A stretch of 6,519 bases of DNA from Candidatus Uhrbacteria bacterium RIFOXYB2_FULL_45_11 (GCA_001791715.1 MGFD01000031.1:1-6519), one strand, 5' to 3'. Positions 1-5,386 are shown, numbered from the stretch's first letter. A program made the numbers and translations. Notes: generated by a model not told the origin, from the letters alone.

Positions 1-20
1 CTTTGTTATCCTGCTCGCAT

Positions 21-677
21 ATGTCTGTCCTCACCCGCCACGAAATCCTTTCCGCCATCGAAAAGCAAGAGATTTCCTTTAATCCCGAAATCGACACATT
101 TCAACTCCAGCCGCACGCAATCGACCTTCGACTCGGTTACAAATTTCTGATTCCAAAAAACTGGGTTATCGACGAATCAGGCAGACGCGCAATCAACATC
201 TCCATCGATGATATTGAGAAACATCGCGAGCAATTCGAAGAAGTCATTCTAAAACCCGGCCAATTCTTTGAACTGTTGCCAAACGAATTCGTGATCGGCA
301 CATCGCTTGAGTCGATTGAGATCAACGCACCAAACCTCATGGCGATTTTGTTTCCGCGAACGTCAACGAATCGAAGAGGCATCGATCTTTCTCTTTCCGG
401 AATCATCGACAACGGTTATAAAGGCCATTTGATTTTCCCCATGAAAAACGAAGCCGGCAACCAAGTCATTCGTGTGTATCCGGGAGAGCGCGTGTGTCAG
501 GTGATTTTCGAGGAGCTCGCTTCCCCACTCACGATCGCGGAAGCAAATCTTCATGGCGTGGGCGCAGCGAAATATACGAATAGTGATTCCGGCGCGTATC
601 GATTAGATAAAGATGAAGAACGCGCGCATTTGGTGACGGGCACATTAGAAGAAATGAAAAAGAAATATACCATTTGA
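21..677 (+). CDS. dcd: dCTP deaminase / dUTPase superfamily protein, probably dUTPase-like
   Basis: The product (218 aa from ATG 21) belongs to the trimeric dCTP deaminase/dUTPase fold, which makes dUMP precursors for dTMP synthesis. Visible family marks are HAIDLRLG (residues 32-39), the phosphate-binding PRTSTNRRG (112-120, with R113 and S115), the dUTPase motif-3-like GIIDNGYKG (127-135, D130), an RVYPGERVCQ segment (151-160) and the C-terminal AAKYTNSDSGAYRLDKDEE region (182-200). The length is a little above E. coli Dcd. Where deaminases carry the catalytic Glu (LE in the strand after motif 3), this protein has Pro140 in LIFPMKN. It may therefore hydrolyse dUTP without deaminating dCTP; that is inference. 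ATG 21 is preferred over TTG 3 because family proteins begin close to this point; no Shine-Dalgarno is visible. The next gene starts 1 nt after the stop. Its 3' end recurs three times downstream. Confidence 0.9.
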   Translation: MSVLTRHEILSAIEKQEISFNPEIDTFQLQPHAIDLRLGYKFLIPKNWVIDESGRRAINISIDDIEKHREQFEEVILKPGQFFELLPNEFVIGTSLESIEINAPNLMAILFPRTSTNRRGIDLSLSGIIDNGYKGHLIFPMKNEAGNQVIRVYPGERVCQVIFEELASPLTIAEANLHGVGAAKYTNSDSGAYRLDKDEERAHLVTGTLEEMKKKYTI

Positions 678-678
678 T

Positions 679-1494
679 ATGCATACATCTGAAAATCGTT
701 ATGTTCCTGATTCAATTACACAGCCAGAACGTAAAATGGTGCGCAAAAAACTTTTTCGTGGTGTGTGGACAGACACACTAAATGATAATGAAGCTCTTCC
801 CGTTGGAGGTTCGCTGATAAATGATGAAGTAACTACACGACTTGAACTAGATTTTAAAACACTTGACATTGGTCTCGAACAATTGAATCCAGAAGAAATA
901 CGAGCAAAGTTCGAACTACGAAAAGAAGATCTTTTAAAATGGCTTGATGATGCGAAATCCGATGTTGATCCGTTTACGTTTTTTGTTTGTGTACAAATTC
1001 AACAATACGTCAATCGACTCCTTGAAATCGACGCGGCACATCCAACAAATCCAGCGGAACGCGAAGCGATTTATCGACAAAAAACAACTCCAAAACTTTC
1101 AGAATTAAAAGGACAATCGGCCTGCGCAGAACGCGCCGCTCTCGCGCAATATCTTTTTCAAAAGGCGGGTGTAAAATCGGCATACATGAGCGGAATCACA
1201 ACACGCGATGCTTCACGCAAAATGGAATCCCCCATCGATCACAGTTTTCTTATTCTTGAAAACCCAACACACCCAGATCGATCATATGTGTACGATGTTG
1301 CGCGCCCGCGCGAAACACAAAGTGGACTTCCTCGCGTTCTTGAAACAGCCACCACATTCTCACCCAAACAGTTCGAAGGAAAAACAGATCTCCTCATTGA
1401 ATCCAAAGAAGTTTTACACGGCGGAAAACTTTGGTATGGAATTGGTAAGCCAACGATGGGAACACGCGAAATGATTCCGTATCAAGAGAAATAA
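679..1494 (+). CDS. Transglutaminase-like (Cys-His-Asp) domain protein
   Basis: The product is 271 aa with no signal peptide or membrane segment, so it is probably cytoplasmic. Residues 147-170 (SACAERAALAQYLFQKAGV, then a strand to SAYMSG) match the nucleophile helix of transglutaminase-like enzymes: Cys149 leads a helix followed by a G-V-x-S-A-Y strand. His188 in DHSFLIL and Asp206 in YVYDVARP follow with the expected spacing, completing a Cys-His-Asp triad. The N-terminal 140 residues are mostly helical and not recognised. Family members act as proteases, amidases or transglutaminases; the substrate cannot be told here. The gene starts 1 nt after the dcd stop, so co-transcription and translational coupling are likely. 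An alternative start is ATG 736. A degraded copy of its 3' end lies at 4121-4190, so the dcd-transglutaminase order is probably ancestral. Confidence 0.72.
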   Translation: MHTSENRYVPDSITQPERKMVRKKLFRGVWTDTLNDNEALPVGGSLINDEVTTRLELDFKTLDIGLEQLNPEEIRAKFELRKEDLLKWLDDAKSDVDPFTFFVCVQIQQYVNRLLEIDAAHPTNPAEREAIYRQKTTPKLSELKGQSACAERAALAQYLFQKAGVKSAYMSGITTRDASRKMESPIDHSFLILENPTHPDRSYVYDVARPRETQSGLPRVLETATTFSPKQFEGKTDLLIESKEVLHGGKLWYGIGKPTMGTREMIPYQEK

Positions 1495-1556
1495 ATTTAT
1501 AGAACATCTATTTTAGCAAAAACTACATATAATCATACAAAAGTGTCCAAAATAAA

Positions 1557-1634
1557 CTCGACAAAGATGAGGAACGCGCGCATTTGGTAACAGGGACACT
1601 TGAGGAGATGAAAGAGAAATATAAGTTGCCGTGA
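1557..1634 (+). pseudogene. dcd 3'-end remnant 1 (in frame, not decayed)
   Basis: Read from CTC 1557, this stretch encodes LDKDEERAHLVTGTLEEMKE followed by KYKLP and a TGA stop. It matches the last residues of the intact dcd (LDKDEERAHLVTGTLEEMKK, then KYTI). Over the 22 codons up to the shared Tyr I count 12 base differences, of which 11 are silent and one changes Lys to Glu. Homology fades upstream of 1557. There is no start codon or 5' gene body, so this is only a tail. It lies 62 nt after the transglutaminase-like gene and 45 nt before the next gene. The silent divergence suggests it came from a functional but different dcd allele. The rest of the 1495-1679 gap shows no gene or clear terminator. 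Confidence 0.88.
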
Positions 1635-1679
1635 TCAAATAGATACAATAAACTCAAATCAATAAAGTAACTTTCTTTT

Positions 1680-2378
1680 ATGCCAGAATCTGGACCACGA
1701 CCAGACATTGCCGGAGCAGAATCAGAACAAAATAAACAAACCGCAAAAGCGTGGTTGCTTGCCAATCATGACAAAATTCCACTAGACGTTATGAAAACGT
1801 TATTGGAAGGAATCGGTGTTACCCTCCTCACACCAATCGCAGAACAAAAATCAGAAGATCTTCCCACGGTTCCTTCTCCAGAAAAAAAAGATCTGTTAAA
1901 CCCCCAGATTCAACGCTCCTTGGATTTTTTTGAGTCCATAAAAACACAAATCCTCTCTTCTGATCTTCCACCTGAAATGAAAACACGTTTCAACAATTCA
2001 CCCATCGATGAAACATTGAAAAGAATGGAAAAACTCACGGAAGAAGAAATGAAGAATGGATATCTTTTATATGGCACAGTTGAACAGATGGTTCTAACAC
2101 TTTTGAAATTCTTAGATGCACGTGGTGTACATCAATTTTTGATCCCGAACATTTGGGAGAAATTAAAAACATTTGTACAGAAGGAATTTAATACAGAGAT
2201 CATTTATCCAGAACGCGGAACACCCTACAATAACAACACCTTTGACATGGCGGCAGCTGATTACGATTCTGATTTCGAAAAACGTCGTGATACCCCCATC
2301 CTGTCTGTTGAATTTCCTGGATACAGATATCCAAATTCACAAATAGTGAAGGCTCAAGTTATTGTACAACGAGGGTAA
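1680..2378 (+). CDS. Hypothetical protein, possible GrpE-like C-terminal fold
   Basis: The product is 232 aa, soluble, with no signal peptide. Residues 1-75 are polar and Pro/Glu/Lys-rich and look partly disordered; residues 75-165 are predicted mainly helical; residues 170-232 look like beta strands. I do not recognise the family with certainty. The C-terminus (FNTEIIYPERGTPYN, then TPILSVEFPGYRYPNSQIVK and AQVIV) resembles the pattern of the GrpE beta domain: a Gly-aromatic-Asn/Asp turn, a strand ending in V-x-x-x-GY, then I-x-x-A-x-V-x-V. Helix followed by a beta domain is also the order in GrpE nucleotide exchange factors of Hsp70. This is a weak resemblance, not an assignment. ATG 1680 follows an AT-rich stretch without a Shine-Dalgarno. 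A TACAAT at 1644-1649 could be a -10 box but has no convincing -35. The next gene follows in the same direction, probably in one transcript. Confidence 0.75.
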   Translation: MPESGPRPDIAGAESEQNKQTAKAWLLANHDKIPLDVMKTLLEGIGVTLLTPIAEQKSEDLPTVPSPEKKDLLNPQIQRSLDFFESIKTQILSSDLPPEMKTRFNNSPIDETLKRMEKLTEEEMKNGYLLYGTVEQMVLTLLKFLDARGVHQFLIPNIWEKLKTFVQKEFNTEIIYPERGTPYNNNTFDMAAADYDSDFEKRRDTPILSVEFPGYRYPNSQIVKAQVIVQRG

Positions 2379-2458
2379 TAGATAAAACGATCAAAAAAAC
2401 TACTATAAGCTTGTTGAAGGACAGCTCACAAAACAAAAAATATTCACTTTCATTTTTT

Positions 2459-3319
2459 ATGGGAGAACTTCATCACCTTTTCGACAAGAGCATGATCATG
2501 CGCAAGCCTGAATCAAAAAAAGAATCGGAACAAGAACGAGAAAAGAAAAAGGAAACAATCAAACTTCTCTCAGAATATTCCCTCAACATGGGATACATGA
2601 TTGAACAATTAGACACATGGGCTCGTGCATATAATCAAGATGACGAATATTACGGATCACCAGACGATGACGAAGATCCTTTTGACGAAAGTCCCGTCGG
2701 AATCATAAATCAACAATACAATGATGCGCAGACAAATCGTCTGCAAGAAGACCTTGCAAATTACAGAGCTGAAGGATTTACACCAGAAATCGATCGTAAA
2801 GAAATGGAATTTCAAATAACAGAACTCGCTTCTCTCATCAAAAAAGTTGCCGAAATAAGCGACAAGGACTGGCAAACGTTTCTTGAAGCAAAACCAGAAA
2901 GTCTTCCGGTAGCAATTGATATCAACGAAGATCTGGCACACATTCCTCCTTCAAAAAATGTTACACCTCGTGAACGAACAAACATATTGAAACAACTCAG
3001 CGAAGGCTGGGCTCGATTTCAACCACTGCTCGCTGACATTGCCGGGCTTGGTTCTGCATATGAACAACTTGAACAAACAGATCTTGATGAATTATCCATA
3101 AGACGATCACAAGAACAAATTAAAAAAATATCTTCACGTTATACAGATGAAAGAAAAACCATGGCGATCGGAGATGAACTCCGTGACATAAAAAATGCAT
3201 GGACAGATCTTCTGTTTCAACTGTGTCGTATTTCCCCCGACGAACGAGCAGAAATCGAAGATGAATTGTATAGCGAAGCAAATGGCAAAGGGGATTTTTT
3301 TGGCGAAGAGGAATCGTAA
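2459..3319 (+). CDS. Hypothetical charged helical protein
   Basis: The product is 286 aa from ATG 2459. The same frame is open to TTG 2411, which would give 302 aa, and neither start has a Shine-Dalgarno. The protein is soluble and very charged. Residues 16-36 are a Lys/Glu-rich helix, residues 61-77 an acidic Asp/Glu stretch (DDEYYGSPDDDEDPFDE), residues 84-135 helical with coiled-coil potential, and residues 170-272 a second run of charged helices, ending in an acidic tail (GEEES). There is no transmembrane segment, no signal peptide and no catalytic motif that I recognise. It lies in the same direction 80 nt (or 32 nt from TTG 2411) after the previous gene, so the two are probably co-transcribed and may act together. 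Structural or partner-binding roles fit the composition, but the function is unknown. Confidence 0.72.
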   Translation: MGELHHLFDKSMIMRKPESKKESEQEREKKKETIKLLSEYSLNMGYMIEQLDTWARAYNQDDEYYGSPDDDEDPFDESPVGIINQQYNDAQTNRLQEDLANYRAEGFTPEIDRKEMEFQITELASLIKKVAEISDKDWQTFLEAKPESLPVAIDINEDLAHIPPSKNVTPRERTNILKQLSEGWARFQPLLADIAGLGSAYEQLEQTDLDELSIRRSQEQIKKISSRYTDERKTMAIGDELRDIKNAWTDLLFQLCRISPDERAEIEDELYSEANGKGDFFGEEES

Positions 3320-3333
3320 TCAAAAAACATCTA

Positions 3334-3400
3334 GATTGTAGAAGTGTATTTGCATAGCGTGAGAATAGCGAAATATACGCACAGTGTTACAGACACATAC
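3334..3400 (+). pseudogene. dcd 3'-region remnant 2 (strongly decayed)
   Basis: This stretch aligns without gaps to 533-599 of the intact dcd. I count about 45 of 67 identical bases, including the exact 13-mer AGCGAAATATACG. In the dcd frame it still reads ..LHSVRIAKYTHS.. against ..LHGVGAAKYTNS... Most differences are C-to-T or G-to-A relative to dcd, as expected for a non-functional sequence drifting toward AT. Weaker similarity in the same frame may continue to about 3427. It lies 15 nt after the stop of the charged helical protein and before the hicB promoter region. Confidence 0.72.
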
Positions 3401-3444
3401 ACACCAGACACAATGACAAGGCGATAAAACGTCTATTGAATAAA

Positions 3445-3473
3445 TTTACAGGCTACTTATTTTGAGATAAACT
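3445..3473 (+). promoter_or_regulatory. Candidate promoter of hicBA
   Basis: A TTTACA (3445-3450) with five of six -35 consensus bases is followed after 17 nt by TAAACT (3468-3473) with four of six -10 bases. It lies 19 nt upstream of the hicB ATG, leaving a very short leader. No inverted repeat that could be a HicB operator is obvious. This is a consensus match only. Confidence 0.35.
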
Positions 3474-3492
3474 GTGTTTAATTATTCAAAAT

Positions 3493-3711
3493 ATGTCTAA
3501 AATCAATCTAAACAACATCGTCTGGAAAGAAGGGGCTCATTATGTCTCTCTGAATTTAAATTCAGGCGTTTCGAGTTTTGGCAAAACAAAAAAACAAGCA
3601 CTGAGTGCATTACAAGAAGCGGTTGAACTGTATTTTGAAGACATGCCCATTTCAAAGATTAGTAAAGTCGGAAAACCGGATGTTGTCTCAAGTGTTTTGG
3701 TCTGTGCCTAA
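3493..3711 (+). CDS. hicB: HicB-family antitoxin (short form)
   Basis: The product is 72 aa and matches the partial RNase-H-like fold of HicB antitoxins: NLNNIVWKEGAHYVSL (5-20), SGVSSFGKTKKQALSALQEA (24-43) and VELYFEDMP (44-52). In the family, HicB binds and neutralises the HicA toxin and often represses the operon. No C-terminal ribbon-helix-helix or HTH domain is present, so DNA binding, if any, must come from the complex. The C-terminus (KPDVVSSVLVCA) would be the last strand. The antitoxin-first order differs from the common hicA-hicB order but is seen with these short HicB proteins. The stop codon overlaps the likely GTG start of hicA, so translation is probably coupled. The leader lacks a Shine-Dalgarno. 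Confidence 0.88.
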   Translation: MSKINLNNIVWKEGAHYVSLNLNSGVSSFGKTKKQALSALQEAVELYFEDMPISKISKVGKPDVVSSVLVCA

Positions 3712-3916
3712 ACCAATCAAGCTAAAAATTCTTTTAACGATTTTGCTTGCTCATGGTTTTTTGTTTGTTTCTCAAAATGGTTCTCATGCAAAATTTCGTA
3801 AATCCGGAAATCCCGTAAGAACCGTGATTATCAAAATGTCCGAAAAAGAAATTCCATACGGAACGTTTAAATCCATTGTCGCGATGTCCGGATTACACGA
3901 AGAAGTTTTTCGATAA
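3704..3916 (+). CDS. hicA: HicA-family mRNA interferase toxin
   Basis: From GTG 3704 the product is 70 aa, a normal HicA length. It shows the double-stranded-RNA-binding-like fold signature: the helix KLKILLTILLAHGF, then LFVSQNGSHAKFRKSG with the catalytic His28 in the Gly-Ser-His motif, the strand RTVIIKM, and KEIPYGTFKSIVAMSGL. HicA cleaves mRNA independently of the ribosome until bound by HicB. GTG 3704 overlaps the hicB stop (TAA 3709-3711) and gives the typical MPKP.. N-terminus; GTG 3692 or ATG 3680 in the same frame are alternatives. The frame is intact and the active-site His is present, so the toxin is probably functional. Its stop codon runs directly into the A-tract of the terminator shared with the dCMP-deaminase tail, so the right edge of this cargo lies at about 3914. 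Confidence 0.87.
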   Translation: MPKPIKLKILLTILLAHGFLFVSQNGSHAKFRKSGNPVRTVIIKMSEKEIPYGTFKSIVAMSGLHEEVFR

Positions 3917-3968
3917 AAAAAACGACCCAATGGGTCGTTTTGCGTTACATCTGCTTTCGCACGTTTTC
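3915..3968. repeat. Direct repeat, copy 1: terminator plus dCMP-deaminase 3' end
   Basis: This 54-nt stretch matches 5333-5386 at 53 of 54 positions; the only mismatch is T3957 against G5375. It contains a poly-A tract, a perfect 10-bp hairpin, and the last codons (minus strand) of the dCMP-deaminase gene. Immediately beyond 3968 the two copies diverge sharply although the protein homology continues to about 4020. Confidence 0.95.
3919..3941. terminator. Bidirectional hairpin terminator, copy 1
   Basis: The stem AAAACGACCC / GGGTCGTTTT (3919-3928 and 3932-3941) closes a 3-nt loop, with an A-tract on the left. On the minus strand it ends in a long U-tract, so it was the terminator of the now truncated dCMP-deaminase copy. 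On the plus strand it directly follows the hicA stop and gives a shorter U run, so it may also end the hicBA transcript. Confidence 0.82.
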
Positions 3969-4020
3969 TAGAAGGCATGTTTCGAGTTCGTCCGTCTCTA
4001 CCTCATACACAGGATCTGTT
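3945..4020 (-). pseudogene. dCMP-deaminase 3'-end remnant
   Basis: On the minus strand this encodes TDPVYEVETDELETCLLENV then RKQM and a TAA stop. It aligns with the C-terminus of the intact copy (IDPIFTFEADSPELAARRLE, then NVRKQM) with a two-residue gap. The zinc-binding HAE and CxxC core is absent, so it cannot be active. The 5' side stops at about 4020-4024, exactly where homology to the dcd 3' end begins in the opposite orientation. Confidence 0.86.
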
Positions 4021-4110
4021 GATTTCGGCGCGTATCGATTGGATAAAGAGGAGGAGCGCGCGCATTTGTTGGCGGGGATGCTTGAGAGATGAAATCTAAA
4101 TATCATTTGA
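4021..4110 (+). pseudogene. dcd 3'-end remnant 3 (frameshifted)
   Basis: This segment aligns with 585-677 of the intact dcd, from GATTC through the TGA stop. It reads FGAYRLDKEEERAHLLAGML against SGAYRLDKDEERAHLVTGTL, then loses the frame. One base is missing in the GAGGAG run near 4086, and two more are missing before CATTTGA. It has no start codon and no enzyme core. It abuts the dCMP-deaminase remnant on its left and a transglutaminase-gene remnant on its right. Confidence 0.88.
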
Positions 4111-4120
4111 TACAAATCTT

Positions 4121-4190
4121 GCGGAAAACTTTTGTATGACATTGGTGTTATAATAGTAGGAGTCAGTAAAATGATTCCGTTTCAAAAAAG
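4121..4190 (+). pseudogene. Transglutaminase-like gene 3'-end remnant
   Basis: Positions 4121-4190 align without gaps to 1421-1490, the end of the transglutaminase-like gene, at a constant offset of 2700. I count about 48 of 70 identical bases, including two exact blocks, GCGGAAAACT and AATGATTCCGT. In that gene's frame it reads CGKLLYDIG..SKMIPFQK against GGKLWYGIG..REMIPYQE. The original stop codon is lost. It follows the dcd remnant as the intact transglutaminase-like gene follows dcd, with the gene body deleted. The EamA reading frame passes through it. Confidence 0.8.
4146..4162 (+). promoter_or_regulatory. Extended -10 box and Shine-Dalgarno before the EamA gene
   Basis: TGTTATAAT (4146-4154) is a perfect extended -10 element (TGn plus TATAAT), with no clear -35. 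AGGAG (4158-4162) lies 8 nt before ATG 4171 and is the best Shine-Dalgarno in the window. The two conflict: a transcript starting about 7 nt after the -10 would begin inside the AGGAG. If the promoter is used, ATG 4213 is the more likely start; if the Shine-Dalgarno is used, transcription comes from further upstream. Both elements lie inside the transglutaminase-gene remnant. Confidence 0.45.
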
Positions 4191-5100
4191 TAATGTTAAG
4201 ACGATCAGTTCTATGCTTTGGATTTTTATTGCATTTCTTGCGCCGGTTTTGCATGGATTTGCAAACATCTTAGATAATTACCTGACCAATCAACGTTTTA
4301 AAAACATCTGGACTCTCACGTTTTACAGCACACTTTTCAATGCCCTTTTTTTACCATTCATATTTTTCATTGAAGTTCCCGGAATTCCACCTGTGTCTGC
4401 TGTACCATTTCTCCTCTTGGTCGGCACGATTGATATTCTTTATCTTTTTCCGTATTACAAAGCACTGCAAAGTGATGACACATCTGTTGTTTCCGCTCTT
4501 TTCTCACTCGGAAAAATTCTCATTCCCCTATTTGCGTTTTTGTTTGTTGGAGAACAATTGCACCTAACGCAGTATTTGGGATTCTTCATTCTCATTCTCG
4601 CCAGCGCATCATTAACCTTGAATCATCGTGGCGTATTCCGGCTGAATGCTTCATTTTTTTACATGCTTTTATGTTCGATTCTTCTTGCGGTAGAGGCAGT
4701 TGCCTACAAACATCTTTTTGATCAAGTAGGTTGGAGCACTGGTTTTGTTTGGGCAACATGTGTTTCGACGATGGTCATTTTAGGATTTCTCTTTGTCACA
4801 CACATTCGTCGGGACATCTTCAAACACACAAAAGATTTAAAACGTAATGCGCCGGTTTTTATCTTAGAAGAATTTCTCACGTTTGGGGGATCTGCCGCAT
4901 CTACATACGCCATTTCGCTTGTTCCCGTAACATTAGAAAAAAGCATTGGAGCATTTCAACCATTGTTTGTTTTGCTGTATGCCCTTGTTTTGGGAAAATA
5001 CTTTCCACACCTATTCAAAGAACAAATAGATCGCCGAAGTATTTTAAAAAAATCTCTCATTTTTCTCATCATGATTGCGGGAGTATTATTGGTTGTGTAA
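4171..5100 (+). CDS. EamA-family (DMT superfamily) membrane transporter
   Basis: The product is 309 aa and very hydrophobic, with about ten membrane helices (roughly residues 15-33, 47-67, 74-96, 105-127, 133-150, 159-177, 188-210, 229-250, 259-278 and 292-309) in two five-helix halves, as in EamA permeases. The family signature lies at the end of the first half: SLGKILIPLFAFLFVGEQL (112-130), followed by LGFFILILASASL. Family members export or import small metabolites; no substrate can be inferred. ATG 4171 has an AGGAG Shine-Dalgarno. ATG 4213 gives 295 aa beginning directly with the first helix, as most relatives do; the extra 14 residues come from the transglutaminase-gene remnant. The gene ends at a strong terminator and appears to be a single-gene unit. 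It is AT-richer than the deaminase and reductase genes on its right, as expected for acquired cargo. Confidence 0.88.
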   Translation: MIPFQKSNVKTISSMLWIFIAFLAPVLHGFANILDNYLTNQRFKNIWTLTFYSTLFNALFLPFIFFIEVPGIPPVSAVPFLLLVGTIDILYLFPYYKALQSDDTSVVSALFSLGKILIPLFAFLFVGEQLHLTQYLGFFILILASASLTLNHRGVFRLNASFFYMLLCSILLAVEAVAYKHLFDQVGWSTGFVWATCVSTMVILGFLFVTHIRRDIFKHTKDLKRNAPVFILEEFLTFGGSAASTYAISLVPVTLEKSIGAFQPLFVLLYALVLGKYFPHLFKEQIDRRSILKKSLIFLIMIAGVLLVV

Positions 5101-5140
5101 CAGCACATCATGAAACGAACATCACCGAAACAAAACAGGT

Positions 5141-5180
5141 AAACTCCCTGAATTTACTTCTGGGAGTTTTTTGTTTTTTT
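5141..5180 (+). terminator. Rho-independent terminator of the EamA gene
   Basis: AAACTCCC (5141-5148) pairs with GGGAGTTT (5162-5169). Inside, a T:T mismatch and GAA/TTC pairing lengthen the stem over a five-base loop. A T-rich tract follows to 5180. It lies 40 nt after the transporter stop. Confidence 0.9.
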
Positions 5181-5282
5181 ATGCATCGAATACAAACCAA
5201 TGGCAGAAAACAAATTCGTCATCCAGACCATGATTATGCATCGTCATGTGTTTATTTTGTCACGATTTGTGTTGATCTGGGA
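5181..5282 (+). pseudogene. Truncated REP-associated Y1 (IS200-like) transposase, N-terminal fragment
   Basis: From ATG 5181 the frame reads MHRIQTNGRKQIRHPDHDYA followed by SSCVYFVTICVDLGR. This matches the N-terminus of REP-associated tyrosine transposases (RAYT, TnpA_REP): R-K-x-I-R-x-x-x-Y/H-D-Y-x-x-x-x-x-YFVTIC. Similarity ends at about residue 34; the HUH motif and catalytic Tyr are absent. The frame then runs on into the shared terminator and the antisense of the deaminase gene, so it is not a real longer gene. The remaining bases to 5332 show no recognisable feature. The start lies directly after the EamA terminator T-tract. Confidence 0.68.
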
Positions 5283-5332
5283 CGTGTCATAACCACGAAC
5301 CACGCGTGCGTATACATTTTTGTCATACCATT

Positions 5333-5386
5333 AAAAAAAACGACCCAATGGGTCGTTTTGCGTTACATCTGCTTGCGCACGTTTTC
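5333..5386. repeat. Direct repeat, copy 2: terminator plus dCMP-deaminase 3' end
   Basis: This is the intact-side partner of the repeat at 3915-3968 (53 of 54 identical). It contains the terminator and the last codons of the complete dCMP-deaminase gene on the minus strand. Confidence 0.95.
5337..5359 (-). terminator. Terminator of the reductase/deaminase operon
   Basis: The perfect 10-bp stem AAAACGACCC / GGGTCGTTTT (5337-5346 and 5350-5359) with loop AAT lies 3 nt beyond the minus-strand stop codon. It is followed on that strand by eight U residues, so it is a standard intrinsic terminator for the leftward operon. It is identical to the hairpin at 3919-3941. Confidence 0.9.

Noticed and set aside
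1495..1556. Possible dCMP-deaminase tail before remnant 1
   Set aside because: Only a short ACATCT match is shared and there is no terminator hairpin, so similarity is not supported.
1626..1649. TTGCCG and TACAAT as a promoter for the gene at 1680
   Set aside because: The spacer is only 12 nt, well short of 17, and TTGCCG belongs to the dcd remnant coding sequence. A lone TACAAT is not enough to call a promoter.
585..4110. dcd tails as attachment sites of a site-specific integrase
   Set aside because: No integrase gene is present, the copies start and end at different points of dcd, and they differ in sequence, which fits homologous or illegitimate recombination better than a fixed att core.
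3945..4142. Minus-strand 65-aa frame as a real small gene
   Set aside because: Only its last two dozen residues match the dCMP-deaminase C-terminus; the rest is antisense of the dcd and transglutaminase remnants, so it is a chance frame across a scar.
5301..5308. CACGCGTG palindrome as a REP or operator element
   Set aside because: It is an 8-base palindrome without extended stem or repeat copies in the window; chance is the simpler explanation.
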